Of a stretch of 60,000 bases of DNA, positions 33,946 to 46,926 are shown one piece after another. The notes under the pieces were generated by a model. That model was given only the letters and a program-made list of their open reading frames with translations. It did no database searches and was not told the origin of the DNA. The translations under genes and the position numbers were made by a program. The stretch's first letter is position 1; every line of letters begins with the position of its first letter. Source of the DNA: Strigamia acuminata. Lineage: Eukaryota > Arthropoda > Chilopoda > Geophilomorpha > Linotaeniidae. The stretch covers positions 4,553,605-4,613,604 of the forward strand of contig OX442321.1 of assembly GCA_949358305.1 (NCBI GenBank), read 5' to 3'.

Positions 33946-35096
33946 TCATCCTACATATAAAAACCAAAAAAATGCACTTTTACATGCAAAATTGCCCATT
34001 TTCCCTTACAAAAACATGCAAAAACCCATTTTCCAAAGCCGCAAAACTCCATCTTTAATCCACCCAACTGACCTCTCCAAACCCCCAAATTTCCCATGCA
34101 AACAATCCTGCAACAACCCCACTAAAACAATGATAAAATCGCACCTGCCACCACAGTGGCGCAACGCGCAAAACATTCCATCCACCAGCCCCACACACAC
34201 ACACACACCAACTCCAAAATGACCCCCCACACCCTCAAAACAAAAATCCAAGATGGCCGCCCAGGGCGAGAAACGGCACGCTCGAAACGAAAAGAACCCA
34301 AGCAACGCATAAAAACAATACAACTTATGTGCAACGCGCACCGCCAACCAAATTGCACTCTCGTAAACAGTTTGACACAACAATATAAAGGCAAAGGCGC
34401 ACGTGCAGGCATTTCGCCCGGTCAACAAACAAAACACGAAAACTCGAGGACAAAACATTGCAACAATAATGAAAAAGCGAAGCGGAGCTGGAGGGAAGGC
34501 GAAGGAAGGGGATGGAATAAGAGGGGTGTAGGGAAGGGAGATGAAGTGGGTGTCCGCCAGGGGCCGCGTGGCAGGTCTTGATCCCGGGCCCCGCGTGCCT
34601 GCAGCGTCTGTCGGGGCGGCGGGAGGGGCGTGGTTGCATTCCAGCGAGCACGTGCACGCATGCAGCCGACCAAGACCTTGACGAAGCCGGTCTATCATCA
34701 GGGGGCTCCCGCCGGCTGCCAGCCACCACGCCGGGTCAGAGGTGACAGCGACCGGGACTGATGCACAGTAAAGGGCCAAAGGGCGGGTCAATTCACTACC
34801 AACGAATAATGAGCTCGCGTTTGTGAATAATTGCACCTTTAACTGAATAAAAATCGCTTTTCGACTACTTGTTTTTTTTTTCTCTACCTCTGCAATGCAT
34901 TTTTGCAGTTCGTGCACGGTGTCGTGGTGCTAAATTCACACTGCGCATTACATTCTGCGCATGCATTTAACATGGCGATTGTCAAGAAAAAAACAATATA
35001 TATACGATATTTGTTTTAAAAAAAGGCAAAAATTGATACGTACATCGTTTAAAAAAGACACAAATCGCCGTTTTTTCCCGGAAAACTAATTTCTTG
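33946..35096. other. CpG-rich spacer between inverted minisatellites
   Basis: The 34.2-34.8 kb part is richer in CpG than its surroundings. A minus-strand open frame spans 34,006-34,917, but its right part crosses a poly-A/T run and its left part is low-complexity. A separate candidate start exon on the minus strand, 34,888-34,973, begins MLNACAECNAQCEF, has Cys pairs CAEC and CTNC, and ends at a donor CAGAG/GTAGAG. No partner exon was found. Either a promoter region or a 5' exon is likely, but none can be fixed. Confidence 0.3.
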
Positions 35097-35450
35097 CAAT
35101 CTGCAATTTGCAATCTGCAATTTTACACATAAAGTCTGCAATTTTACACATAAAATCTGCAATTTTACACAAAAAAATCTGCATTTTTACCCAAAATCTG
35201 CAATTTTACACACAAAATCTGCAATTTTACACAAAATCTGCAATTTTACACAAAATCGGCAATTTTACACAAAAAATCTGCATTTTTACCAAAAATCTGC
35301 AATTTTACACACAAAATCTGCAATTTTACACAAAAAATCTGCATTTTTACCCAAAATCTGCAATTTTACACACAAAATCTGCAATTTTACACAAAATCTG
35401 CAATTTTACACAAAATCTGCAATTTTACACAGAATCTGCAATTTTATTTC
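35097..35450. repeat. 18-bp minisatellite, reverse member of an inverted pair
   Basis: About 18 copies of ATCTGCAATTTTACACAA, the exact reverse complement of the unit at 33,450-33,940. Confidence 0.93.
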
Positions 35451-36789
35451 TGATTTTCGGAAAATATGCATTTATTGTCAATTTCGGCTTTTTATTGAAT
35501 AAAAATAATTCTGTCAGTATACTCAGTTTTTATCTACTTTTTATTTTCATGCACACTATGTATACATAAGCCTAATCTTTGATTACACGAACAAATCGCT
35601 TTTACGAACATCTGTCTCCCAATTAGTTTGGATAATCCACATTCTACTCTAAAATCCTAACGAATCACAAGAATGATCCAATGCATACAAATTAATAAAA
35701 AAAAATTCTATACAATCCAAAAAAAAAAAAATCCAAAAAAAAAAAAAAATTATCTCTGTTGACATGTTCCCATTTTAACCTATGGAGATTAGGCTTAGAC
35801 ACTTTTTCTTTCTCCCAGCTGAACTATTTACGACAGACCTTTAAAAAAAATTTATATGCAACATCAGATTAAGATCCTGTTCCAAAATAAAAAAAAAAAA
35901 AACTACAAACACACATAATATTCCTTAAAAACACCTCCACCAAACCCAAAATGGCCGCTCTTCCAATTAAACCAAACCCACCACGTCCCATCCAGGGCTA
36001 ACTAGCCACGGGGGCATCACTCGCCACCAACAAAAATGACATTGTGCACCGACCAAACAATTCCCTAATCTTATTACCCACCCATACACACACCTCTTTG
36101 GCCAAGAAAAAGAGGGGTGTCATAAAATTCACACACTTTTTCCCTCGAAAAGATCCCCAACTCCGATTTCCCCCCCCCCCAAAAACGCCACTTTCCATTC
36201 CACCACCTCTCGACAAAACAAAACAACAAAAATACCCAAAAATACCCAAAACCAAATGTCCAACAATATTTATTCCGCGATTAATTTATAATTTACCTCT
36301 GCAAGTGAAGTCGCAAAAAGTGGGGGGGGGGGGTATAGGTGGTTACCTGTGGAATGCGCTTCCCACCCACAGTGGCAGAAACGAGATGGGGGGAGGGAGG
36401 AGATGAGTGAAAGAGAGAGAGAAAAGTTTCCCCAACACCCCTCGCCACCCTCGCAGTGCAAGAGAAAGGTGCGTGGCGAGGGTAGGGTTCGTTAAGTGGA
36501 CGAAGGTGACTTCTAACACCACCCATGGACACTTAAAAGAAACAGTGCAATCCATTTTGCACTCGTTTGTTTACAAATCAACGCTGGCGTCGCTGGGCAA
36601 TTTTTTTTTTTTTTTTTTTTTTTGGGTTTGGTTAAATAAAAATCCAAGATGGCGGGCGGACAGGGAGCTGGCGAAGATGCCTCTGAAGGTTCGGCGAGGG
36701 CGTTCCACGAGTGGGGGCGGCAGTGAAGCGTTTTGGAATTTTTTTTTTTTTTTTTTTTTTATTTTTTGCCACACACCGTTTCCAGCTAC
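35451..36789. other. unassigned interval
   Basis: AT-rich with long A tracts to about 36.3 kb, then a G-rich run at 36,322-36,332, CT/GA-rich sequence and two poly-T tracts (36,600-36,623 and 36,739-36,760). No supportable gene. Confidence 0.3.
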
Positions 36790-36944
36790 CTGAGTCGAGA
36801 AATTCTGTAACGAGCTTGAGGGCACCGGGGGTAAAGGTAATGATAGGCCTGATGTAGGTTTTGGTGGCAGATGCCGGTCGGCGTTTTGCAAAAAAATACT
36901 TCACTGGATATGCGCCCTCCCCGCCCTCCCCGCCCTCCCCGCGT
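36790..36944 (-). CDS. candidate internal exon, unrecognised
   Basis: A good acceptor (CTTCACCTACGCAG) and donor (GACTCAG/GTAGCT) bound 155 bases. One frame is open: RGEGGEGGEG repeats, then A followed by YPVKYFFAKRRPASATKTYI and RPIITFTPGALKLVTEFLDS. The non-repetitive part has protein-like composition. It starts after one base of a split codon and ends one base into the next. Phase would allow joining to the membrane-segment exon at 41,162-41,211, but that link is speculative. Confidence 0.35.
36905..36940. repeat. CCCTCCCCG triplication
   Basis: Three perfect copies of a 10-bp C-rich unit (CCCTCCCCGC). On the minus strand it forms the GEGGEGGEG stretch of the candidate exon. Confidence 0.8.
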
Positions 36945-37549
36945 CTGCGTAGGTGAAGAAAGGTTTTTCGAGTTTTTGGGTTTTGGCGAAAGAGGGAGTG
37001 ATTTTTTTTGGGGTATTTTTTTTGGGGGGGGGGGATGGGGGTTTTTTTTTGGGGGGGGGATGTGTGAGGTGTGATGGTGGTCCTCCCAAAGTGGCGACGT
37101 TTTGTAAGCAAAAGAATGAGGTGCGTGGGCGTTAGAAGTGGCGCCTCGTGCGAGTCAACTCGTCAAACTCCGTCTGTTGAGATAGCAACCGACACGGAGG
37201 CCAAAGATCCGGAACTCGAGTGGCGTCATAGAGCCGTCGTTCGAATCAGGTGCCAATTGGTGTTGGAAAGCACTTGTGCCAATGTTTGATATGATATATA
37301 GGTTGGGTTTTTTTTTTTTTTTTTTTTTTTTTTGATGAAATTAAGTAGAATTCTCGTTTTATTTGGGATTTTTGTTTTGTTTTATAAATTGAAAATTGGA
37401 AATTAGAATTTTTTTGAATGTATTTTATATATATATACATATATTTTTTTATGAAAATTTTATAAATTTAATATAAAAAATTTTCTTTTCCGTGGAATTT
37501 GAATTTTTCTTTTTCTGTTGGATTTTTCTTTTGAATTTTGAATTTTTCT
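36945..37549. other. unassigned interval with an open plus-strand stretch
   Basis: At about 37,137-37,250 a plus-strand frame between an acceptor-like GCGTTAG and a donor-like ATCAG/GTGCCA is open and protein-like (SVEIATDTEAKDPELEW). A minus-strand frame over the same bases is open too, so I do not assign it. A poly-T tract lies at 37,310-37,333. Confidence 0.25.
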
Positions 37550-37985
37550 TTAAAATTTTTCAATTTTTCTTTGAAATTTTTGAATTTTTCTTTAAAATTT
37601 TGAATTTTTCTTTGAAATTTTGAATTTTTCTTTGAATTTTCAGTTTTTCTTTAAAATTTTGAATTTTTCTTTGAAATTTTGAAATTTTTCTTTGAAATTT
37701 TCAATTTTTCTTTGAAATTTTGAAATTTTTCTTTGAAATTTTGAAATTTTTCTTTGAAATTTTCAATTTTTCTTTGAAATTTTTCAATTTTTCCTTAAAA
37801 TTCTCAATTTTTCTTAAAAATTCTCAGTTTTTCATTAAAATTTTTCAATTTTTCTTTAAAATTTTCAATTTCTCTTTAAAATTTAAAAATTTTCTTAAAA
37901 CCTTTCAATTTTTCTTTAAATTTTTAAATTTTTCTAAAAAAATTTAAAAATTTTTCTAAAAAAATTTTTAATTCTTCTTCAAAAT
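37550..37985. repeat. 20-bp minisatellite (TTTCTTTGAAATTTTGAATT)
   Basis: About 20 copies of a 20-21-bp T-rich unit, more degenerate toward the right. Confidence 0.88.
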
Positions 37986-40029
37986 TTCCAATTTTCAATT
38001 TACAATTTTCTTGTGCTTTTAAATTTTCCCATTCCCATTTCTACCCCCAACATCCCTCCAAAAATCCAAAACTCCAACCCACTCCCCAACTTTAATTCCC
38101 CGCCCATCGCCCACCAAATCAATCAAACACTTACACATCTACACAAAAAAAAAATCCCCATCACAAATATCTTAATCCCTTCCGCATCACATCTTAACAC
38201 ACCGATAACACCTAACATTTCACAACCCCCCACACCGCTAACGATACCCAATTAATCACCAACTCCCAATTACCCAACCAAAACTACACACATTTCAACC
38301 ATGGGGAGGAAAAGCGCACCGAACCCAAGAAATTGGGCAACCGCGAGACACATTTCCGGTGTCTCAAATATCGTCCAACGTCGTCCAACACATGGTCACC
38401 GCCACCACCCTCGCCCAACGCCGGCGCGTGCCTGCCACCCTTCCAAAAGCCCTTTCACCTCCTCAGCACATGCACTTCCGCTTTCCATAATCACTGTAAC
38501 TCATTCCATGACAAGTTCCGGTGCAGAGTCTAATCACATGAGAGGCGTGAAAACAGCGTGTGTGTAACTGTGTGTGTGTAAATCTATTTAAACTTTACAA
38601 TTCTCGCCACAATTAAACCCCATTGCTCTTTAACCTTCGTACAATTACTCTGTAAATAATGTTATACATGCGATATAAATAAGTGCTCTATACCTTTGCT
38701 GCGAGTGTGGTGTCACGTTGAGGCGAACGACTGCCAATTCCAATGATAAGATTGAAACACATGATGTAATAACGTGTGATCTCATTCGCTTTTTTTCTTC
38801 CTCTCCCTTTTGAATACCGTAACACCTTTAAGTCAAATTTTTAAGCGAGGCTAGGTATCCTGAATTCTTGTCGTCGCGACGCGAGTACGCGACGTTTCGC
38901 AATTTGAAAAAAGCGGCGAAAAGCGGTCGACGGAGATTTTCATTGTTTCGGGCGGAGGCAAGTCGAGGCAGCGCGGCATGAGTGACAAAAATCCCCGTCG
39001 ATGTGCGGAATATTAAAAATTAATCGTTTTTCGCCTCAAATGTTAACTCCGCTAATTTTAAACACAAAAATATATATAAAACAAAACAAAATTAAATAAA
39101 AAAAATAAACTGAGACAACAGTTTAAATGCCATCCAAAAATAACCTTGATTCTATCATCCTCTATAAGTCACTTCGCACAGTTTCGCCACTCCGCCAACA
39201 GATGTCGCCATTCTCCCGCAAAACCACCCATTAAAAACCGCACGCTTGTAAACAAATTAAGAAGAGTCTAAAAACATTCACAGCTTCTTGCACATTCAAA
39301 TTACACCCTGCCAAGGCAAGAAATAAAAACAAAAAAACGAAAAAATCCGCCAACAACAACCACGATCGACAAGTACCAACACGCGGCAACAAGTTGAAAC
39401 GTGGCCGTGGTTCGTTAACAAATGACGTCACCGCTGCGAGCTGTCAATGCGCTGACAAGCGTAATCAAAGTGATTCAGACTGTATATAAATGAAAGTGCA
39501 TGCACATGCAACTCAGACCCGTGAGATGGCGCCTACTATTCCTGCCCTTGGAACTTGGCCACTTAAATCAAACGGGACTTTAACCCCGGGTCACAAACTG
39601 CATCATGGGAGACTTTTTGAGCCCGCCGCAGTCTCAGCAAGTCCTGCGTTGGAGTTGGGGCGAGGGGCGAGGGGCGAGGGGCGAGGGGCGAGGGTGGGGC
39701 GTTGGCGAGGGAGTAGCTGCGAATGGTGTACACCGCATACAAAAGTTTGAAACGCCAACAACACTCTGGGGATGTTTAAAAACAACAAGCAACAAAAACC
39801 TTTAAAAGCAACCCTTAAATCAATCTGACAAATTACTCCAAAAACTTGTTGTTTTTCTTTCTTGGGTGGCGAGCAACCAAACACAACCGCAGACTGTTTA
39901 GCTAACGAGAAAGAAACCACCAACTCGTTTCATTTAGTTAGTTAAATCTCAAAGCACGCATGCAAAGATTTTTTTCCACCCTACAAAAATCAATAATTGG
40001 CACATTGTTGAAACTTTTTGGTTTGGAAA
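37986..40029. other. unassigned interval
   Basis: No recognisable gene. A TATATAAA lies at 39,483-39,490, and a GGGGCGAG tandem run at about 39,658-39,695. Neither is tied to a coding exon. Confidence 0.3.
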
Positions 40030-41000
40030 ATGACTTTGTTAGCAAACAACAATTTGGTAGGATAACGAACAAAGATAGGCAACAACTGGTATAAGGTAAC
40101 CAACAATTGGTGGAGGATAACTAATAATCAGTAAGTTTAGCCAACAATTGGTATAGGGTAAGGATAAATAACAATCGGTAGGATAACTAACAATTGGTAT
40201 AGGATAAAGATAATTAAAAATCGCTAGGATGACAAACAATTGGTACAGGATTACCAACAATTGGTATAGGATAAAGATAATTAAAAATTGCTAGGATGAC
40301 AAACAATTGGTATAGGATTACCAACAATTGGTATAGGATAACCAACAATTGGTATAGGATAACCAACAATTGGTATAGGATAACCAACAATTGATGTAGG
40401 ATAACCAATAATCAGTAAGATTTGCCAAAAATTGGTATAGGATAAGGATAATTAACAATCGGTAGGATTAACCAACAATTGGTATAGGATAAAGATAATT
40501 AACAATTGGTAGGATAACCAACAAATGGAATAGGATAAGAATAATTAACAATCAGTAGGATAACCAACAATTGGTGTAGGATAACCAACAATTGGTGTAG
40601 GATAATGAACAATCGGTCGAAAGACTAACAATCTTTAGGATGACTAATAATTGATAGGATAACCAACAATTGGTGTAAACCAACAATCAGTAGGAGAGTC
40701 AACAATTGGTATAAGATAACTAATAATTGGTAAGATAACCAACAATTAGTGTTAACCAACAATCAGTAAGAGAGCCAACAATTAGTGTTAACCAACAATC
40801 AGTAAGACAGCCAACAATTGGTACAGGATAACTAATAATTGGTAGGATAACCAACAATTGGTGCAGGATAGTAAACAATTGGTGCAGGATAGTAAACAAT
40901 TGGTGTAGGATAGCGAACAATCGACAGGATAGCGAACAATCGACAGGATAGCGAACAATCGACAGAATAGCTAACAATCAGTAAGATAACTAACAAACGG
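40030..41000. repeat. 21-22-bp minisatellite with palindromic CAATTG core
   Basis: About 40 degenerate copies of GGTATAGGATAACCAACAATT. The CCAACAATTGGT segment is nearly self-complementary, so single strands could form serial small hairpins. Confidence 0.93.
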
Positions 41001-42104
41001 CTGTCTCACATTACACAAACATCGATAACTAGAAATAGAACAAAATTTAATTGTATGAATAACAAATAAATGATGTTATTTGTGGCGTACTGTCATACAC
41101 TGATTAAATCCAATTATTATCCCTCAAAAATCCCATTGTAAAAATATTTTGTGAATAATACCTACGGAAAATTACGACGACGATTAACCCAAGAATGATT
41201 GTCTCTGGTTTCTACACCAGTGATTTACAACAATTATTTCCCTTCAAGCCACTAACCACATATCCTCAAAATCATCCCAACTGAGTTATTCAAATTCATA
41301 TTGCCAACCAATTGATTCGACCCTGTGCAAGATGGCCAACACCATTATCTATGCACCGCACGACCAAACTAATTTCTCAGATTGTTCATCAATTGAAAGC
41401 AATTTTAAAATTTAAACTTTCTGATTGCATTGTTGTTTTTGATTAAATAAATTGACAGATCATCAATCTCAATACGGCCCAAAATCCCGGCACTTTTCAT
41501 AGTGAAAAACAACGCCTTTTATGCGTGTTTTCTTGCGGTGCAAATGACCTTAGTCGCTGTACATTGATGCATGGCTGCAAAACCAATTTCCCCCATTAGG
41601 TTGCAGCAATTTCAGATTGGGCACATTTTGATTTTAATGAAACAATCTTAGGATATGAAATTGTTCAAATTACCTGCTATCATTCGACACCTTGTGCCCG
41701 GGGTCAATTGTTGTGTTAACAGCTATGCACGGCCCCAGGTGACTTTATAATAAAATGAAAAAAATGGAAGAAATACTTGTAAATATTCATCAGGCCAGCA
41801 AACCAGGCCAACTCACTGCCATGGAGGGAAATTATCAACAATTCGCTGCCCCAGACAATTATTTTGCAACAATTCACAACTTACAGCCAGGTGCAAGAGA
41901 TTGCAGCAAGTTGGCAATTTGGAAATTTCGCAGGAATGCCTACAAGTATTTATAACAACTTTTATGAGGATTTAATGCCTTTTAATTTGTCATTAAATCA
42001 ATTCAATGCCACGCATTAAAAAAAATCTTTCGATCAAACACAAATTTTGCAACTAAACTTTCTTGTAAATCTTTTGCAACAAGTCCGTAGCACTCATTTC
42101 CTTT
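41001..42104. other. unassigned interval with a candidate membrane-segment exon
   Basis: On the minus strand 41,162-41,211 lies between acceptor GGTGTAG and donor CCGTAG/GTATTA. It reads KPETIILGLIVVVIFR, shaped like a single membrane span followed by basic residues. No domain or partner exon identifies the gene. Confidence 0.3.
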
Positions 42105-42640
42105 CAAAAAGTTGCAACAATGTGTTGTAACAATCCAAATTGCAACAATCAAAATTGCAAGAATCAAAATTGCAACAATATAAATTACAACAATCAAAAT
42201 TGCAACAATCAAAATTGCAACAATCAAAATTGCAACAATCAAAATTGCAACAATCAAAATTGCAACAATATAAATTACAACAATCCAAATTGCAACAATA
42301 TAAATTACAACAAAATCAAAATTGCAACAATCAAAATTGCAACAATATAAATCACAACAATCCAAATTGCAACAACATAAATCGCAACAATCCAAATTGC
42401 AACAATCCAAATTGCAACAATCCAAATTTCACAACCCAAAAAAGTTGCAAAAATCTATTGTAACAATCTAAATTTCAACAGTTTAATTTGTAACAATCTA
42501 AATTTCAACAGTTTAATTTGTAACAATCTAAATTTCAACAGTTTAATTTACAACAATCTAAATTAAAACAATTTCCATTTCGCAGCAATCTAAATTACAA
42601 CAATTTAAATTGCAACACTCAAAAAATTGCAACAATCAAA
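42105..42640. repeat. 15-bp minisatellite (ATTGCAACAATCAAA)
   Basis: More than 25 copies, regular to about 42,430 and degenerate beyond. Long open frames on both strands (QQSKL, NNQNC repeats) are artefacts of a period that is a multiple of three. Confidence 0.93.
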
Positions 42641-44139
42641 ACTCTGTCTACGCTCCAAAATTGCAACACTCAAAAACTGTTTATACTCTCCAAAATTGCA
42701 ACAATCCCAACACAAACTAAAAAAAGCAGCAAACAAACAAACAAACCCAACTGTTCACTCAACTGTAACAATGCAAAAAAAAAAAAAAAAAAAAAAAAAA
42801 ACCAAAAAACAATTTATTGTCATTTCCAACAATTTCCAACGCTCTTAGAGGAAGAACCAAGAAGCAAAAAAACACAAACTCCAACAGGAAGTTGAGTAGC
42901 AGACCTATCTTATCTCAACTCAAGTGGGCGCAAGCACAAAAGAAGGGAGAGAAAGAAGAGATGAACTAGTGTATAAAAATCTCATTCAACGTCACGCTTC
43001 TCGCACGTGGCTGAATTTAGTGAATTACTCGTTTGCTTCAATGCATGGCTTGTGGACCATGTTTGTGGTCTCACTCATCCACCTACTTGCCACCAAAGAG
43101 AAGAAGAAGAAACACCAAAAAAAAAACAAAAAAAAACCTCAACACAAATTTTTAATAAAACAAAAAAAAATCCTCAACGCATGAACAACCCAAGTTGAAT
43201 ATACAATTTAAATACAATAGCCAATAGGCCTAATTTAAGCCTCAAAAAACCAAAACAAAGCAAAATAAACCACTCTTACCATTCTAACTGCACAATCCTT
43301 TAGCCACAACCCTTTCGTCCCTTGTACGACGAACTCATTGCCGCGGCTCCAGCAAGTGTTAACACAAAACGCAACAAACAATCCGAGAAAATGAGCGCCG
43401 TGCACCTTCGCCTCTCTTTCAGCCACTTTTAAGGTCGTTTCTAAGACTCGCAAATCTCTTACAGCATGACTGGTCACTCGCATCTCGTATCCTAGCAACC
43501 CCAAGCTCATCACCATTGCTTACACAGGGGTCAGATATTCAAAAAAAAATATCTGTTTCACATTTTCAAAAATAGGCCTAACGCTCATATCCAATTAATT
43601 AACACCTCCTATTTTTAAAACCACCTGGTGTTAAATTTTTAAACAAATTCTTGAACCAACTCCAAAAAAAACCCAAAAAATAATTTATTTTAAAAATATA
43701 TACATAAATTGACCAATCTGACCCAGACAAAACCCTTTTTTGGCCAATAGGGCACCAAGCAGGTGCAAGTGCCCTTTCGAACTACAACCTGCATCATTCC
43801 CAATAATAAAAAAAAAATCAGTCTGGGTCAAATTAATTTTCCGCGTACAAAAACTGCCATAAAACTCTCAAAACGGATATTTACAGTCAAGATGGACGTA
43901 AATCTGGCCAATTTAAATGCAAAACAAGCGTAAAAACACACCAAACACGACAAAACCTCGTCTTCGCCCCTGTCCCCTTTTAAAAAGTAAAAATGATGTC
44001 AGGTGTACAGTCGCAGACAAAAATATCCGCCCATAACCGCCAACGTAGGGCAATGACTGTCACTTAGATAGACTTGGCATCAACCACGTGCACCAGCCTA
44101 AAAAAACCCAAAAATAAAACCCCAAAATCCCCACCGACA
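42641..44139. other. unassigned interval
   Basis: Poly-A tract at 42,776-42,800. On the minus strand 43,463-43,518 is a possible exon with acceptor TGTGTAAG and donor TGCT/GTAAGA (see findings). No other support for a gene. Confidence 0.3.
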
Positions 44140-44290
44140 CCGAAACCATCAAAACGTGTCGCAAAATTGCGAAATTCCACTCAATTTCCACCGAAACCAT
44201 CAAAACGTGTCGCAAAATTGCGAAATTCCACTCAATTTCCACCGAAACCATCAAAACGTGTCGCAAAATTGCGAAATTCCGCACAATTTC
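44140..44290. repeat. 51-bp unit, three tandem copies
   Basis: CCGAAACCATCAAAACGTGT followed by CGCAAAATTGCGAAATTCCA and CTCAATTTCCA. The first two copies look identical; the third differs near its end. Confidence 0.95.
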
Positions 44291-46674
44291 CCCTTTTTTC
44301 CCGCGATAAACGCAAAAAACACACAAAAAATTAATAATTACAACCCTATGGCCCATACCCAAACAAGGGGCACGTGCACAAACGTCGCATGCGACTCGCG
44401 CATGCTCAATTGACCAAGTGTAACGGCACTGGAATCTGGCCCCGAATGGTAAGAAATTGCTCGCAGCAATTAAAGACACGCGTCACAGGGGCATTTAATA
44501 GACGTTCCGTATCCTGTGCTGGATATATAATATAAAATAAAAATAAAAATATTTTTTTTTCTGCTTATCCGCCATTTTTGACGTTGTAGAGCGGCTCGAA
44601 ACACACCCTCGGCCGTCTAAAACGAGAAATAGCCACGACAAATGGTAATGTTGATGCTCACTAAGTGACTCATCGACCAAACCTTTAAACACCAAACAGA
44701 GTAAAGAATACGGAAACTCCTCTCCGTATCTTTAAATATCATTTTTATGTCTAGTTTAATTCCTACCTTGTGCTGGGCGAATAATATACCACGAACATTC
44801 GTGTTGATGTAGACACTAAAAAAAAAAATTTTAAAAAAATTATATATATAAAAAAATTTTTTTTTTTTTTTTTTTTTTTTTATAATAAATAAAATAAATA
44901 AATGTTAAAATTGCATTAAATATTTTTTATTTAATGTTTGTCAGTCTCTAAACGCCAAATCACCAACTTAAAAACCAATATATTAAATAATGTCAATGTT
45001 AATCTATGGGATTTAGGGTTAATAGAAAAATCGGCGCGATTTGCATGAGAATTTCCATGTGGTCAGTCGTGCCGCCACTGGATGTTTTCGGCGTTTATAC
45101 ATGAAAAGAGGGTCCTTGATCACAATAAAGTTTTAATAACAGTTGTTATAAGTCGCTACCCTAGCTTTAAAGCATTTTCCCCAACAGTGGTCTCAATTGG
45201 CTTCGCTGCATTGCTTGGATGTTAAAAGGGCAAAATTAGTCACCTGACACTTTAGCATGGAGAAACGCCCATTAGGGACAGTTACCTGCATTTTTTGTGG
45301 CCAGTTGACTTAAAAACAGGTAAATTACTTAAATAAATACGCCATAAAACTTACTTGACGTGAACAGAGCCCATCCATGCCATTGAAGATGGATTTTTGT
45401 GTTTAATTCGAATATTTCCAACCACTTTCTATATTTAAAAAAATAAAATAATTTAAAAATTATTTAAAAAAAAAAAAAATTATTTTTCTCACCTTAAGTT
45501 GAGTATGGTTGACACAATCTAAATCGATCCATCAATCAAGACGCTAGTGTCCTGTACCAGTCCATCCACACAATGACACCTGTGCAACTTTTGGTATTTA
45601 GGGAAATGGCGTCTTTAGAAAAAATAAAAAAAAAATAAATTTAGAAAAAAAATATAAAAAAAAAAAATTAAAAAAATCGTTTCATTAAGTCTCGTATATG
45701 ATTATCGGTCAATGCGCTCCCACAATTTGACAATAGGTCTCATTTAAATACCTAATTTTAAAAAAAAAATTACATTTCCGAATCAAACTTAATAAAAATC
45801 TATTTTTATTTATATACCAAAAAAAAAAAATATTAAAAAAAAAAAAAAAATAAAATATTATCAAACAAATTGACCCTTTTTCCAACAACAACTAAGGTCA
45901 AATTGACCACCAAACCGCATGACTCAATTAAAAAAAAAAAAAATCGCCCATTGACCCGCAAAACAGAAAAAGGGGAAATGAGAATCGGATAAGTGAAATT
46001 AAAGGGCACAAAATTCCTACTTAAAAATTACCAAGAAAAAGCGAGAAAAACAAAATCCCAAACAAACAAAGCCAACGAACTCCCAAAAATTCCAAATTTC
46101 GCACCCAAAAGCAAAAATATTCAAAATTTCAACAAAAATTTAAATTTTCCACAAAAATTAATTTTTTTAATTGGAAAAGACACGCGAAAATGTACACATT
46201 TTGTGTGTGTGTGTCTCTTCTTCTCTCTTCTATAAATTAAACACTTCTCCGGGCCCGGCCCTGGGTGGGGTCGGCATTGGAGCCTGGGAAAGTGGCCTAA
46301 GTTGAGGTATGCGAGCCAACATCGTCAAAGCAGCGATATTCGCCCGAGGAGAGAGACGCCGGTAGCTTTGTACAAATGCTAGTTGTGTTTTCAAATCACG
46401 TCGAACGAAACAGAGCTGGAATTTAAGCGTTACAGCTTATCTGGACACATGGAGTAATTCACTTTGCAATTATAGTCTCAGTCTCTCTTTCCCGTCGTCC
46501 TCCTTCGTTTAAAGGGCGGGCGGGGGGAGAGTGTGGAGACAGGTGCTGCTTTCTTGCCCTTTTTTAAATCACTCATCACACCACTTTTTTCTTGCACCTT
46601 TTGCACTCGTGGAAAAATGATTTTTTGGAAAATTAAAAAAAAATTAGAAAAAATTAAAAAAATTAAAATTTTTT

Positions 46675-46706
<32 letters not shown>

Positions 46707-46886
46707 GGGATTTGTAAAATCGATCAAGGTTTGATGTAATGTGTAATTTTATCAACTGTTGAAACCACTCAACTTACTAACCAACCCTTTTTCTTCCTCA
46801 ATCATTCATATCCTGCTCAATAAGGCCTAACTTCACCCTCAGACACACCACCCATTAACCTTGACACATCAAAAAATAAAAAAAAA

Positions 46887-46926
<40 letters not shown>

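Noticed and set aside
33203-33967. 254-codon minus-strand frame
   Set aside because: Most of it is translation of the 18-bp minisatellite (repeated FYTQNLQ/ILHKICN), without splice or start support.
34006-34917. 303-codon minus-strand frame
   Set aside because: Crosses a poly-A/T run and low-complexity hydrophobic stretches; no family motif. More likely chance in a CpG-rich segment.
37225-37250. GTTCGAATC resembling a tRNA B box
   Set aside because: No matching A box or cloverleaf.
42094-42463. Long frames of NNQNC, QQSKL and DCCNL repeats
   Set aside because: By-products of the 15-bp minisatellite.
42972-42978. TATAAAA as a core promoter (also TATATAAA at 39,483)
   Set aside because: No downstream exon or transcript evidence; such motifs are frequent in AT-rich DNA.
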